From positions 1 through 54,118 of the forward strand of contig NZ_JABVCQ010000023.1 of NCBI RefSeq assembly GCF_014145225.1: 54,118 nt of DNA, in the 5' to 3' direction. The position numbers were made by a program, and so were the translations under genes. The first letter of the stretch is position 1; each line of letters begins with the position of its first letter. Positions 7,993 to 18,714 of the stretch are shown piece by piece. This DNA comes from Thiospirillum jenense. Lineage in GTDB: Bacteria > Pseudomonadota > Gammaproteobacteria > Chromatiales > Chromatiaceae. The notes below the pieces were generated by a model. It worked only from the letters and a program-made list of their open reading frames with translations, had not been told where the DNA came from and made no database searches.

Positions 7993-10824
7993 TTATTGCA
8001 GCGACTGCATTAAATGATTATGCTGCGTTTTTAATTGTGTCAGTGCGGTCTGTTGTTCTGCTAACCGTTCGCGTTCTTTATTCACCACTGCCGCCGGTGC
8101 GCGGGCGACAAAATCGGGATTAGCTAATTTAGTTGACAGGCGCTCACAGTCACTTTCTAATCGAGAGATGTCCTTTTCCAAGCGCGTTAATTCGGCAGTT
8201 TTATCAATTAACCCCGCCAGTGGGATAAAGATTTTCATTTCACCAACTAGCGTTAATGCCGCGTTTGCAAGTGTTTCATTCGCGCCCAACTGCTGAATTG
8301 ATTCAACCCGTGCTAAGAACGTTAAATACGGCAAGGCGCTATCTAACCACTCTTGTTCTTGCGCGGTGGCATTAGCAATCACAATGGGTAAGGCTTTACT
8401 CGGTGCAATGTTCATTTCGCCTTTAATACGACGAATGCCCAAAATCACTTGCTGCACCCAATTGATTTCCGCAACCGCTGATTGATCGGCTGTGCTTGGT
8501 TTAATTGCAATTGGATAGGCTGCCAGCATAATTGTTTCACCGCTCGCGCCCGCTAATGGTTTGACCTTTTGCCAAATCTCTTCAGTCATAAACGGCATGA
8601 GCGGATGCAATAAACGCAACAGCGTCTCTAATGTCTGCACCAATGTTTGCCGTGTACCGCGTTGCGCAGCGGCTGAGACCGTTTTATTAGTTAAAACCGG
8701 TTTGGATAATTCTAAATACCAATCACAAAAGTCATTCCAGGTGAAGTCATAAACGGCTTGCGCCGCCAAATCAAAACGATAATTATCCAGCGCATCACGG
8801 ACGGATTGAATTGTGCAATTTAATTGCACTGTAATCCAGCGATCTGCCGCACTCAATTCCAGCGCAGCGCCAGTTTGACCACAGTCATGCTCGGCGGTAT
8901 TTAATAAAACATAGCGCGACGCATTCCACAGTTTATTACAAAAATTGCGGTAGCCTTCAATCCGTCCCAAGTCAAATTGAATATCGCGCCCAGTGGTGGC
9001 TAATGCAGCAAAGGTAAAGCGCAGTGCATCCGTGCCAAAGGCGGGAATACCATTGGGAAATTCATGCCGCGTTTGTTGTGCAATTTTATCAGCTAAATGC
9101 GGCTGCATTAACCCGCTGGTACGCTTCATTAACAAGCTGTCTAAATCAATCCCGTCTATTAAATCAATCGGGTCAAGTACATTGCCTTTTGATTTCGACA
9201 TCTTATTGCCGTGCGCATCGCGGACTAATCCGTGAATATAAATATCGCGGAATGGCACGTCGCCCATGAACTTGATGCCCATCATTAACATGCGGGCGAC
9301 CCAAAAGAAAATAATATCGAACCCGGTAATTAAAACGGCGGTTGGGTAAAACTCGCGCAGGCGCTCAGTTGATTCTGGCCAGCCGAGCGTACTGAATGGC
9401 CACAATGCTGAACTAAACCAGGTATCTAAGACATCTTCATCTTGTTTCAATAGCAGATCATTAGCGAGTTTATATTTCGTGCGCACGTCAGTTTCTGATC
9501 GCCCGACATACACCGCACCGGTCGCGTCATACCACGCGGGAATACGATGCCCCCACCAAATTTGGCGACTAATACACCAATCTTGAATGTTGCGCATCCA
9601 ATCAAAATAAGTGTTTTGCCATTGCTCTGGAATAAAACGCACTTGCCCATTTTCCACTGCCGCAATGGCCGGTGCGGCGAGTGACGCCATGCTGACATAC
9701 CATTGATCAGTTAAATATGGTTCAATAATAGCCCCAGAGCGATCACCTCGCGGCACCCGCAACGTGTGGTTTTTAATGCCAACTAATAACCCGTGCGCTT
9801 GTAAATCGGCCACAATCCGCTGGCGAGCGGTGACGCGATCTAAGCCAACATAAGCCGCCGGTAATAATTCACCTTCATTCGGTTGATTCGCTCGAATCAC
9901 CGCGTCTGGCGTAAAAATATTAATTAAACCGCCGTGTGGTTGCTGTATTAACGTGGGCGTGTCACGATGGCGTTGCCATACCGCGTAATCATTAAAATCA
10001 TGCGCCGGAGTGATTTTAACGCAACCGGTGCCGAATGACGGATCGGCATAATTATCGGCAATAATTGGAATCTGCCGACCGGTGAGTGGCAATTGCACGG
10101 TCGCGCCAATTAAATGCTGATAACGCTCGTCATCAGGATTAACCGCAACGGCACAATCGCCTAATAACGTCTCCGGCCGCGTGGTGGAAACAATTAACTC
10201 ACCATTGCCGTTACTCAATGGATAACGAATATCCCACATGTGCCCGGCTTCATCTTCGGATAAGACTTCCAAATCAGAAACGGCGGTGTGCAATACTGGA
10301 TCCCAATTGACCAACCGCTTGCCGCGATAAATTAAACCTTCATCAAATAACCGCACAAACACTTCGCGCACCGCGGCGGATAAACCATCATCTAAGGTAA
10401 AGCGTTCATTCGGCCAATCAAGTGAAGAACCCAGCCGCCGCAATTGCCGCGTAATATGACCGCCCGATTCCGCTTTCCATTCCCAGACGCGATTAATAAA
10501 TGCCTCACGCCCGAGATCATGGCGCGTTAAATCCTGCGCGGTTAATTGCCGTTCAACTACCATTTGCGTGGCAATACCGGCGTGATCTGTCCCCGCTTGC
10601 CATAGCGTCCGCACTCCATTCATTCGCTGATATCGAATGAGCGTATCCATGATCGTATTATTAAACCCATGCCCCATGTGCAAACTACCGGTGACATTGG
10701 GTGGCGGGATCATAATACAATAATGACCAGTGCCGTGCGGTTGCGGGGTGAAATAACCAGCGCTTTCCCAAATGGGATACCAATGCGCTTCAATACGGTT
10801 GGGGGAATAAGTTTTATCGAGCAT
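7993..10824 (-). CDS. valS: Valyl-tRNA synthetase
   Basis: ValS charges tRNA-Val with valine. From the ATG at 10824 ([12 protein letters not shown]) the product is 943 residues, normal for the family. The class I signature HMGH is at 49-52 in [16 protein letters not shown], and [12 protein letters not shown] is present mid-protein. The C-terminal coiled-coil arm ([29 protein letters not shown]...[12 protein letters not shown]) is the typical ValS tail. The longest frame begins six residues earlier at 10842. Confidence 0.97.
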   Translation of the reverse strand: MLDKTYSPNRIEAHWYPIWESAGYFTPQPHGTGHYCIMIPPPNVTGSLHMGHGFNNTIMDTLIRYQRMNGVRTLWQAGTDHAGIATQMVVERQLTAQDLTRHDLGREAFINRVWEWKAESGGHITRQLRRLGSSLDWPNERFTLDDGLSAAVREVFVRLFDEGLIYRGKRLVNWDPVLHTAVSDLEVLSEDEAGHMWDIRYPLSNGNGELIVSTTRPETLLGDCAVAVNPDDERYQHLIGATVQLPLTGRQIPIIADNYADPSFGTGCVKITPAHDFNDYAVWQRHRDTPTLIQQPHGGLINIFTPDAVIRANQPNEGELLPAAYVGLDRVTARQRIVADLQAHGLLVGIKNHTLRVPRGDRSGAIIEPYLTDQWYVSMASLAAPAIAAVENGQVRFIPEQWQNTYFDWMRNIQDWCISRQIWWGHRIPAWYDATGAVYVGRSETDVRTKYKLANDLLLKQDEDVLDTWFSSALWPFSTLGWPESTERLREFYPTAVLITGFDIIFFWVARMLMMGIKFMGDVPFRDIYIHGLVRDAHGNKMSKSKGNVLDPIDLIDGIDLDSLLMKRTSGLMQPHLADKIAQQTRHEFPNGIPAFGTDALRFTFAALATTGRDIQFDLGRIEGYRNFCNKLWNASRYVLLNTAEHDCGQTGAALELSAADRWITVQLNCTIQSVRDALDNYRFDLAAQAVYDFTWNDFCDWYLELSKPVLTNKTVSAAAQRGTRQTLVQTLETLLRLLHPLMPFMTEEIWQKVKPLAGASGETIMLAAYPIAIKPSTADQSAVAEINWVQQVILGIRRIKGEMNIAPSKALPIVIANATAQEQEWLDSALPYLTFLARVESIQQLGANETLANAALTLVGEMKIFIPLAGLIDKTAELTRLEKDISRLESDCERLSTKLANPDFVARAPAAVVNKERERLAEQQTALTQLKTQHNHLMQSLQ

Positions 10825-10956
10825 GAGACCGATCAATTCCAAAAAATCAGATTAAAAAAGGAGTGGTTTAATGCAAAATTATTCAATGTTTGACGAATCA
10901 TTTCCACGCAAAAGCATGGAAAAATCAAGCCAACTTAATAGCGCATATCGAATTAT

Positions 10957-12225
10957 TTACGGCTGTAATTGCCGATTAAAAGTGGCGCTGTAATCATTCG
11001 CGTAGGGCGCCAATGCCGAATAGACATAATACGGCACAATGCGCGGTTCATAGCGGGCGAATTGCCGCCGGACGTGTTGTAAATTGCGCAAGAGTTTCAT
11101 TTCAATCACGGCGCGGGCGAATTCTAATCCACGCGGGCCGCGGCGGCGTTGTAAAAAGGCAATGAAACTGCGAATCAACTTGGGTGGTTTGCCGGGCGGT
11201 CGGTCGAGCATTTGAATATAACGCGGCATTCCCCGGGTGCGATCACCGCCGCTCGTTAAGGGCGTGGTGTTTAATTCGGGGGCGAGTAAATCGAATAAGG
11301 CTTGACCGCGTTCGGTGCGGGTTAAGACCCATTGCCAGCCGAAGGGTGCGCCCATGTAACCAATGGTGATGTCGGCTAAACTATTGGCATAATCAAAGCA
11401 GGATAAGCAGGCGGATGGAAAGACGCCATCGAGTTTATCCATTGGAAAATCAACAAAATTGCGCCGTTCAATATGACCATCTTCATGCCGCATCCAGACG
11501 CTGTAATCGGGCATGAATTCATAATGCACAATGGTATCAGGCGAGTGTGAAATTAATCGCAGGAATAAGGTTAAATCGGGATAGGTGACGTTGTCACTAC
11601 ATGGAATGCCAATAATATCTAAATGGGTTAATTCCAATTGCGGCTGTAATGCGCGCAGCATTTGCACCTGACAACTGGTGGCAATGACCGCGAGTTTTTT
11701 AATCCCATCGGTGCGCACTTGATCGAGTAATGACAAATTGGGTGACAAACACGGTTTATTACCGGCACTGGCACGAATTTCACTCACCGTCCGCGCCAGC
11801 AGCGGCTGTGGAGCAAAGCGCGTGCCAGGAATAGCGCGGGTGGTGATGACCGCCTCGACCTGCTTCTGTTCCAGCAGCCGCGCCGCCAGCGTCGTGACCA
11901 TGCCCGACCACTGCGCATCGGCGACGGGTTGCTGCAAACGTGCGGCGTACATGTTGCGAAAAACACCGAAAAGCTCCTCATCACCGCGCCGCCGCAATCG
12001 CCCGTAAAGCTGCTGCTCCAGCGCTTCAACGTGGGTGCGTACAAAGGCACAGGTCTGCGCCATCTGCGGTTTGTAGCGCCCATCGCACACGCCGCAATCG
12101 CTACACAGGTGCGGTCGCCCCATCAGGCGTTGATCCTGACTGAGCAGTGTGGTGGCGCGCAAACCCTTAGATGGCGCGGCTTGACAACCCAGTTGGGTCG
12201 AATCGGACAAATCGGCAATAGACAC
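10957..12225 (-). CDS. FrhB/BciB/HCAR-family Fe-S flavoprotein reductase
   Basis: The 422-residue product belongs to the coenzyme F420 hydrogenase beta-subunit family. It most resembles the branch with 7-hydroxymethyl-chlorophyll a reductase and divinyl (bacterio)chlorophyllide reductase BciB. A cluster-binding set C41, C44, C47, C59 lies in LCSDCGVCDG and AQTCAFV. FRNMYAARLQQPVADAQWSG, PCLSPNLSLL, and SACLSCFDYANSLADITIGYMGAP match that branch. BciB reduces the C8-vinyl group of divinyl chlorophyllide, so a phototrophic host is possible, but other FrhB-like roles cannot be excluded. The start is a GTG with an in-frame TGA shortly upstream. The 5' part is visibly more G+C-rich than the rest. 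Confidence 0.72.
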   Translation of the reverse strand: MSIADLSDSTQLGCQAAPSKGLRATTLLSQDQRLMGRPHLCSDCGVCDGRYKPQMAQTCAFVRTHVEALEQQLYGRLRRRGDEELFGVFRNMYAARLQQPVADAQWSGMVTTLAARLLEQKQVEAVITTRAIPGTRFAPQPLLARTVSEIRASAGNKPCLSPNLSLLDQVRTDGIKKLAVIATSCQVQMLRALQPQLELTHLDIIGIPCSDNVTYPDLTLFLRLISHSPDTIVHYEFMPDYSVWMRHEDGHIERRNFVDFPMDKLDGVFPSACLSCFDYANSLADITIGYMGAPFGWQWVLTRTERGQALFDLLAPELNTTPLTSGGDRTRGMPRYIQMLDRPPGKPPKLIRSFIAFLQRRRGPRGLEFARAVIEMKLLRNLQHVRRQFARYEPRIVPYYVYSALAPYANDYSATFNRQLQP

Positions 12226-12460
12226 GGGTTGAGGTCACTCATGGTCGGTGCAAATGGCAAGTGATTAAAGAGTACGCGCACGGGCGGGGAACCTCAACTC
12301 ACGTCACGGCGACGCGGGTAATGCACTTGATTTGCCCAATTGAACCGCAGCGTACTCCTCGGCCACTATGCTACAGTAATGATGTGATTCGCAGTGAATC
12401 TGCGCTAATGTCGCACCATTCTCAACACAACGCCCAGCTATTAAGTGTTCATTACTTGCG

Positions 12461-13708
12461 ATGATTATTACATTTGTCACTCATCACCGCTTTAGCGCAT
12501 TATCCCAATTCAATTGGGGCATATGTTTTATTAGCCTAATTGGATTAGTTTTATACCTCGCCCCCATTGATGATAGCTGGGCGCGAGGCAGTAGCGGCAG
12601 CAAATCCAGCGGGGGTTATTCACGCTCTAGTTCATTCACTCGCAGCCGCACTCCATCAACCCGCAGCAAAACAGATCGAACATTAGCGCGGCAAAATTCA
12701 GCCAGTGCATTAGACCGGTTTGATTCAGCCGTTGCCGCCGTTACCAAAGCACGCACTCCATCTACCGCGCCGAGTCTTATTAACAGTTTTGGCGGGTCAA
12801 ATCGTACTCCGTCATTCTCGAATCATTCATCAAAACGGTCGCCAAAAATCGAATTGGATTTTGATCTTGAATTGCCATCAAATAACTATTCAGGCGGCGC
12901 GCCCATTGCCAATGCTGTCGCGGGGGTCGCCAGCGGATTTGCCCGTTTTTTATTCTCGCTAATCCTATTTGGCGGTCTTGTGTTATTAGTGATTGGGCTA
13001 GTGATTTATTTAATATGGCGTCACCGGCGGGCGGCAAATAATCAGTCAACTATTCAACAATCACCCACCCGAACGGCGGCAAGTCAATTACCAGCGCGGC
13101 CGGCGGGATTGCGGGTTGGTATGACAATTCCAATTGACCCGTCGGCATTTATTTTAGCGGCGCCCTATACCGCTATTCAAACACCCGAGGCCGCCACCAG
13201 CAGTGGATTATTATCAGTGACAGCGGTTAGCACCGTCACCAGTGATACGCTCAATTGGCAGCGGTTGTATTTGACTGATGATGAACAGCAGTTCTTTCAA
13301 TTGCATTTCGATGAAAATAAACAGCCCGATGAGTGCCGCTATTTCTCATTATTAGATGAGGTCACGCCCAGTAATGAAGATGAATGGAGTTTTTGGTTAG
13401 ATCAATACGAAGGTGTAATTGGTTGGCCGGATTTTCAAACCAAAGATGGTCAATTATATCAGCGCGTTTGGGCCGCTGGTGATACGCGCATTGCCCCGCG
13501 TATTTTGGATGAAACACTCGATCAAACTGACCAATCACAACTCCGCCGTCGCCTGCGCGCAATGCTATATGCGCGGGATACCAACGCAATGACACCGGCG
13601 CCGCCAGTTGAATACTTATTGGTCGCGGCTATTAAACAAAACAACACAGCGTGGGTGACACTACATGTCGGCATTGATATTCAACCAGCGGCATTGCAAC
13701 TGAAGTAA
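12461..13708 (+). CDS. DUF2491 family protein with membrane segments
   Basis: The 415-residue protein starts with a hydrophobic segment at about 20-42 that could be a signal peptide or anchor. It is followed by a Ser/Arg/Thr-rich stretch (about 43-125) and a second membrane helix, SLILFGGLVLLVIGLVIYLI, near residues 167-190. The C-terminal 180 residues (LNWQRLYLTDDEQQFFQLHF, EWSFWLDQYEGVIGWPDF, GQLYQRVW) match DUF2491, the family of E. coli YjfK. Function is unknown. The downstream DUF815 ATPase gene is separated by about 56 bp on the same strand. No good Shine-Dalgarno precedes the ATG. Confidence 0.65.
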   Translation: MIITFVTHHRFSALSQFNWGICFISLIGLVLYLAPIDDSWARGSSGSKSSGGYSRSSSFTRSRTPSTRSKTDRTLARQNSASALDRFDSAVAAVTKARTPSTAPSLINSFGGSNRTPSFSNHSSKRSPKIELDFDLELPSNNYSGGAPIANAVAGVASGFARFLFSLILFGGLVLLVIGLVIYLIWRHRRAANNQSTIQQSPTRTAASQLPARPAGLRVGMTIPIDPSAFILAAPYTAIQTPEAATSSGLLSVTAVSTVTSDTLNWQRLYLTDDEQQFFQLHFDENKQPDECRYFSLLDEVTPSNEDEWSFWLDQYEGVIGWPDFQTKDGQLYQRVWAAGDTRIAPRILDETLDQTDQSQLRRRLRAMLYARDTNAMTPAPPVEYLLVAAIKQNNTAWVTLHVGIDIQPAALQLK

Positions 13709-13764
13709 CCAGCCCCGCTAACCAATTAACAAACGCAACAATATTCTTCACCAAACCCATTGCC

Positions 13765-14637
13765 ATGTCTGAATTAACCGACTTTATTAACCTCGCCAAT
13801 GGCTTATTAGATCGTTTAGAAACACTCCTGCCCGCTCGGCCGGCGCCACCCGATTGGCAAGCAATTAGTTTTCGCTGGCGCAAACACGGTCAATACGGTC
13901 AATTAGAACCACTGCGTTATCCACATCGCATTGCTTTAGATGATTTATTGTGTATTAACAGCCAACGCAGCACGATTGAACGTAATACGCGCCAATTCCT
14001 CGCCGGACGCAGTGCCAATAACGTGTTATTATGGGGATCACGCGGCACTGGTAAATCATCATTAATTAAAGCATTATTCAACACCTACGCGGAACAGGGG
14101 CTACGCTTAATTGAAGTGGACAAGGATGACTTAATTGATTTGCCCGACATCCTAGAACCCATTCGTCATCGTTCCGAACACTTTATTATCTTTTGCGATG
14201 ATCTGTCATTCGAGGCATCGGAATCCGGGTATAAAACCTTGAAAGCCACGCTCGATGGCTCATTAACCGCTATGCCCAATAACGTGTTAATTTACGCCAC
14301 CTCTAATCGCCGTCACCTATTAACTGAATTCCACGACGATAATCGTGATACGCGCATGATTGACGGTGAACTTCACCCCGGCGAAGCCATTGAAGAAAAA
14401 ATCTCATTATCGGATCGCTTTGGATTATGGTTATCATTCTATCCATTCAGCCAAGCGCAATATTTAACCATTGTATGGCATTGGTTAGAATCGTTTAATA
14501 TGATTATTACCGATGAAGAAACCCGCGCCGTGTGTGAACGTGCCGCATTGCAATGGGCATTACAACGCGGCTCACGCAGCGGCCGTACCGCTTGGCAATT
14601 CGCCCGTGACTGGGCGGGGCGCTTCGGCATAAGTTAA
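13765..14637 (+). CDS. DUF815 family AAA-type ATPase
   Basis: The 290-residue protein has Walker A GSRGTGKSS at 91-99 and Walker B IIFCDDLSF with D145-D146, followed by the sensor-like IYATSNRRHLL. The overall pattern (YPHRIALDDLLCINSQR...NTRQFLAGRSANNVLLWG and the DNRDTRM...HPGEAIEEKISLSDRFGLWL block) is that of DUF815, a widespread bacterial ATPase family of undefined role. It is probably cytoplasmic. It lies 22 bp before argE on the same strand. Confidence 0.9.
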   Translation: MSELTDFINLANGLLDRLETLLPARPAPPDWQAISFRWRKHGQYGQLEPLRYPHRIALDDLLCINSQRSTIERNTRQFLAGRSANNVLLWGSRGTGKSSLIKALFNTYAEQGLRLIEVDKDDLIDLPDILEPIRHRSEHFIIFCDDLSFEASESGYKTLKATLDGSLTAMPNNVLIYATSNRRHLLTEFHDDNRDTRMIDGELHPGEAIEEKISLSDRFGLWLSFYPFSQAQYLTIVWHWLESFNMIITDEETRAVCERAALQWALQRGSRSGRTAWQFARDWAGRFGIS

Positions 14638-14659
14638 TTCAATCAATGAGAAAAATGAC

Positions 14660-15820
14660 ATGACACCGCCCATCCCATCATTAAAAGAGATGTTGGCCGC
14701 GTTAATTGCCACGCCGTCAATTAGCAGCATTCACGCTGAATGGAATCAAAGCAATTTACCATTACTGGCGCTATTAACTGATTGGTTGACAGCGGCCGGA
14801 TTTCGGGTTGAACAATTGCCGGTACCGCACCATCCTGATAAAGCTAATTTAATTGCCACGCTGGGCGCGGGGAATGACGGATTAGTATTAGCCGGTCACA
14901 CCGACACCGTGCCAATTGATGCAGCGCGCTGGCAATATGATCCGTTTCAATTGACCGAAGACAATGGACGGCTATACGGGCTGGGCATGTGTGATATGAA
15001 AAGTTTTTTCGCGCTCGTGCTTGAAGCAACACGCGGATTAACGGCAGCCGAATTAAAACGGCCGCTGGTCATATTAGCCACAGCAGATGAAGAATCCTCC
15101 ATGCTCGGGGCGCGGGCATTAGCAGCAACGGGGCGATCAATTGGGCGCTATGCCGTGATTGGTGAGCCAACCAATTTGCAACCTATTCGATTACATAAGG
15201 GTGTGATGGGTGAATCTATTCAATTACACGGGCGCAGTGGTCATGCCAGCGATCCCAGTTTGGGTAATAGCGCATTAGAAGGAATGCACGCCGTTTTAAC
15301 CGCGTTATTTGCGTGGCGTGACACATTAAAAACCCGTTATGTAAATCACGCTTTTCCCGTTGCGTGGCCGACAATTAACTTCGGCGCTATTCACGGCGGC
15401 GATAATCCGAATCGCATTTGTGGCAGTTGTGAATTGCAAGTGGATATGCGCGTTTTGCCCGGATTGCAACCCGAAACCTTGCACACGGAATTATCAACGC
15501 AGGTGGCGCGTATTGCCCAATCACGGGGATTGCAATGGACCGTCACGCCGCTGTTTGACAGTATTCCGTCGGGTGAAACGCCCGCTGATTCGTTGATCGT
15601 GCGGATTGCGGAGGAATTAACTGGTCAGCCGGCGGCGGCAGTGAGTTTTGGCACTGAATTGCCATTTTTTAATCAATTGGGCATGGAGACGATTGTATTA
15701 GGCCCCGGTGATATTGCTCAGGCGCATCAGCCAGATGAATTTTTAGCGATTGACCGTATTCCACCAACGTTAACTTTAATTCAACAATTAGTTCGGCGTT
15801 TTTGTTTATTTCCTGATTAA
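14660..15820 (+). CDS. argE: Acetylornithine deacetylase
   Basis: ArgE hydrolyses N-acetylornithine to ornithine in arginine synthesis. The 386-residue M20 peptidase shows metal ligands H80 and D112 (GHTDTVP, GLGMCDMK), catalytic D82 and E144-E145 (TADEESSMLGA). The dimerisation domain includes GRSGHASDP, and the C-terminal SFGTELPFFNQLGMETIVLGPG with a following AHQPDEF is typical of ArgE. The start ATG directly follows a GAGAAAAATGAC region after the DUF815 stop. Confidence 0.93.
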   Translation: MTPPIPSLKEMLAALIATPSISSIHAEWNQSNLPLLALLTDWLTAAGFRVEQLPVPHHPDKANLIATLGAGNDGLVLAGHTDTVPIDAARWQYDPFQLTEDNGRLYGLGMCDMKSFFALVLEATRGLTAAELKRPLVILATADEESSMLGARALAATGRSIGRYAVIGEPTNLQPIRLHKGVMGESIQLHGRSGHASDPSLGNSALEGMHAVLTALFAWRDTLKTRYVNHAFPVAWPTINFGAIHGGDNPNRICGSCELQVDMRVLPGLQPETLHTELSTQVARIAQSRGLQWTVTPLFDSIPSGETPADSLIVRIAEELTGQPAAAVSFGTELPFFNQLGMETIVLGPGDIAQAHQPDEFLAIDRIPPTLTLIQQLVRRFCLFPD

Positions 15821-15843
15821 AAACCGTGCAATTGCAATACGCA

Positions 15844-17223
15844 TTAACCATCTAGCGTTTTGCAAATGTGTTGAACAAAGCGGCCGGTCCAATTATTACC
15901 ACCGGTGCTGCGCAAATGCGCGTAATTCGCTAATACATTCTGGGCGACAATACCGTCATGTTGACCATCAACTCCGCTGCCGCGTAATACATCGTAAGCA
16001 TATTGCCAAGTGGGATCAGTTTTAATAACGCTGGAATGATGAAATTCATGTGCCAGGACTTCGCGGCCAATTAAATCATCGCCTGCCCAGGGAAATGCAG
16101 CGGTTTCACGCAAGCGCACATACCCCCGACCTTGTGGGCGCGGGTGCATAGCAATATCAGCATTTAAGACACCGCATAATTGATTGACGTGACCGTGCCA
16201 ATGAATGCGTTGACATAAATACATTAACCCGCCACATTCAGCATAGACTGGTTTATTATCGGCGACCCAGTTTTTAATTGCTTGACGCATGGTATGATTG
16301 TCTTCTAATGCCTGCATGTAGCATTCAGGAAAGCCGCCACCAATGAACAGCGCATCCACTGTGGGTAATTCGGGATCATTGACTGGACTAAAGGGGATTA
16401 GTTCGGCACCTGCATGTTCTAGCGCGAGTAAATCATCAGGATAATAAAAACCAAATGCACAATCGCGGGCAATCCCAATACGAATGTGCGGTGGGGTTGA
16501 TGGCATGACGGCGGGGATTAAATCAGTTGGCAGGGGATTGGACGCGGTTGTCATTAATGATAACAGGGCATCCACGTCAACATGCGCTGCAACGCGCATC
16601 GCAATACGCGCTATTTGTTCTTCGGCTGCTGTAATTTCATTACTTGGAATTAAACCTAGATGACGCTCGGTGATGGATAACTCATCATAACGTGGTAGAA
16701 TGCCCAGAATTGGTAAATCCGTGTAGTGTTCAATCACGCGCCGTAAGTTGTTGGCATGACGTTCGCCGCCAACTTGATTGAGAATGACGCCATGAATACG
16801 CAATGCCGGATCGAATGTTTGATAGCCTAATAATAATGGTGCGATGCCACGTCCCATGCCTTTTGCATCAATCACTAATATCAATGGCACTTGCAATAAT
16901 TTGACTAATTCGGCGTTACTATAGCTCCCGCGTGGATCAATGCTATCGAATAAACCGACGTTTCCTTCGATTAAACTGATATCAGCGTTGGCGGCATAAT
17001 TAATAAAAGTTCGGTAGATGTCAGCAGCGGGTGTGGTATGAAAATCTAAATTGTAACAGGGGCGGCCAGCGGCGAGGGATAACCACATCGGGTCAATATA
17101 ATCAGGGCCTTTTTTAAAAGGTTGTACGCAATGACCACGTTGATAAAATAGGCGAGTTAAGCCAATACTCAAGGTGGTTTTGCCCGAAGATTTTTGCGTG
17201 GCTGATAGGTAAAGTTGTTTCAT
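15844..17223 (-). CDS. cobB: Cobyrinate a,c-diamide synthase (CobB/CbiA)
   Basis: This enzyme amidates the a and c carboxyls of (hydrogeno)cobyrinic acid using glutamine and ATP during cobalamin synthesis. From the ATG at 17223 the product has 459 residues. The N-terminal dethiobiotin-synthetase-like P-loop is SATQKSSGKTTLSIGL, followed by FKKGPDYIDP. The C-terminal glutamine amidotransferase domain has the GGFPE motif and the nucleophile in YAECGGLMYLC. A GGAGAG ribosome binding site supports the chosen start over the frame to 17259. No other cob genes are adjacent. cbiA is the equivalent name for the anaerobic pathway, which I cannot distinguish here. Confidence 0.92.
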   Translation of the reverse strand: MKQLYLSATQKSSGKTTLSIGLTRLFYQRGHCVQPFKKGPDYIDPMWLSLAAGRPCYNLDFHTTPAADIYRTFINYAANADISLIEGNVGLFDSIDPRGSYSNAELVKLLQVPLILVIDAKGMGRGIAPLLLGYQTFDPALRIHGVILNQVGGERHANNLRRVIEHYTDLPILGILPRYDELSITERHLGLIPSNEITAAEEQIARIAMRVAAHVDVDALLSLMTTASNPLPTDLIPAVMPSTPPHIRIGIARDCAFGFYYPDDLLALEHAGAELIPFSPVNDPELPTVDALFIGGGFPECYMQALEDNHTMRQAIKNWVADNKPVYAECGGLMYLCQRIHWHGHVNQLCGVLNADIAMHPRPQGRGYVRLRETAAFPWAGDDLIGREVLAHEFHHSSVIKTDPTWQYAYDVLRGSGVDGQHDGIVAQNVLANYAHLRSTGGNNWTGRFVQHICKTLDG

Positions 17224-17441
17224 AGTTGTAGGCTCTCCTATTAGAGCAAAACTGAACATGATTGAGTGATTAAAGCATACACGATTGCGAAGTTATCTAT
17301 GATAGTTTTAGAACGCTGGATAATAGTTATTCTAACACCGGTGTCTGTAAAAGATTAATTCTTTTTATTAAAAATAGTGGGATGTGTATGTTGTATTTGA
17401 AAGTGCAGTGTCCAGTTGCGTCATTCGCAGAGGAATAACTT

Positions 17442-18653
17442 ATGTCATCAACAACTGATGTGCTGGCATTACTTGCGCAGATGGAAACTACTCGTGATTT
17501 GCCATTGACAATCCGTGAACTATTGGCTGCCGAAGCACATTTGATGCGACTTGCAGCGGGCAATCAGATTAGCCGTCATTCGGTGGCAGATCATCGTTTA
17601 TTTTTAGTTGATGGTCATTTGTATTGTAAGTGTCAAGGTACGGAATATCGCTTTGACAGTTGTTTGGGATTGACGGCACCGCGTGAATTATTTGAAGAAC
17701 CCGGTGATCCAGAAGATACATTAATCACAGAAACTGCCTGTTTATTATTACACATACCAATCGCTGTATTGGATGAAGCACACCGTCGTGCACTGGATGT
17801 GAATATGATTGAATTAGACGATGTGGAAAGTGCGTTTTTAGCCGAGTTGTATGAATTGATTGCAGCAAATCGGTTGGAATTGCCAGCGCGGCCGGAGGTG
17901 GCAATTCGTATTCAACAATTAACCATCAGCCCGAGTGTTGGGATTGATGAATTGGTTGAAGTCATTCAAAGCGATGGCACCTTGGCGGGCGCAATGATTC
18001 ACGCGACTAATACCGCCCGCTTTCGTGCTTTGAGAGAGATTCTCTCGGTGCGCGATGCGGTATTGCGTTTAGGTTTTGATAATACCCGCATGTTGGCAAC
18101 TAATTTAGCCTTGCGTCAGGTATTTAAAGCAACGCATCATGTGACGCGAGAAGCAATAACGAATGTGTGGACCGAAAGTGTGTTGTGTTCGGCATTCAGT
18201 TACCTATTGGCGGATCATTTAAAAGTATTAAATCGTGATCGAGCATTATTAGCCGGGCTCATTGCTGGCATTGGTGCGGTGCCAATTATTCATTTTTTAG
18301 AAAAGCATGATGCTAACCCCACCGCTGATCGCGTCAAACGCCTGGTGGATAAATTGCGCAGTATTGCTGGGGTCTTAGTCATTAATTATTGGACTTTGGG
18401 AGCGGATCTAGTTGCGGTTGCCGAACAAGTTGATCATTGGGATTATTGTAATGACACGCCCGATTACGCCAGTCTGACTGTGATTGCCCGCTGGGCAAGC
18501 GCCAATCATTTAGGGCAACCGTGTCCGGCAGCGGCGGAGATTCCGGCATTTCAGCAGTTTGGTTTGCAAATTCCTCAACCGGGCAAGGGTTTAGAAGAAC
18601 TGGCTGACAGCAGCGAAGCATTTCACAGTTTGCGGAATATGTTTGAAGTCTGA
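17442..18653 (+). CDS. HDOD domain signalling protein with N-terminal cNMP-like region
   Basis: The 403-residue protein has an N-terminal region (about 20-110) resembling a cyclic-nucleotide-binding fold and an HDOD domain at about 145-345 (LPARPEVAIRIQQLTI, DELVEVIQSDGTLAGAMIHATNTARF, VRDAVLRLGFDNTRML). HDOD domains are HD-related output modules without metal-dependent hydrolase residues and often occur with c-di-GMP or chemotaxis signalling. A GAGGAAT ribosome binding site precedes the ATG. Another HDOD gene follows 61 bp downstream, suggesting a two-gene unit. Confidence 0.85.
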   Translation: MSSTTDVLALLAQMETTRDLPLTIRELLAAEAHLMRLAAGNQISRHSVADHRLFLVDGHLYCKCQGTEYRFDSCLGLTAPRELFEEPGDPEDTLITETACLLLHIPIAVLDEAHRRALDVNMIELDDVESAFLAELYELIAANRLELPARPEVAIRIQQLTISPSVGIDELVEVIQSDGTLAGAMIHATNTARFRALREILSVRDAVLRLGFDNTRMLATNLALRQVFKATHHVTREAITNVWTESVLCSAFSYLLADHLKVLNRDRALLAGLIAGIGAVPIIHFLEKHDANPTADRVKRLVDKLRSIAGVLVINYWTLGADLVAVAEQVDHWDYCNDTPDYASLTVIARWASANHLGQPCPAAAEIPAFQQFGLQIPQPGKGLEELADSSEAFHSLRNMFEV

Positions 18654-18714
18654 AATTACCCGGCTCGAGTGCTATAGTAAAGAACCGGCAATTGAGATTT
18701 AGACTGCATAATCA

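Noticed and set aside
11738-12264. Several overlapping open frames opposite the FrhB-family gene
   Set aside because: They result from G+C-rich codon bias on the other strand and have no family features.
12261-12464. Small plus-strand open frame before the DUF2491 gene
   Set aside because: No recognisable motif or ribosome binding site, and it overlaps the real gene start; treated as intergenic.
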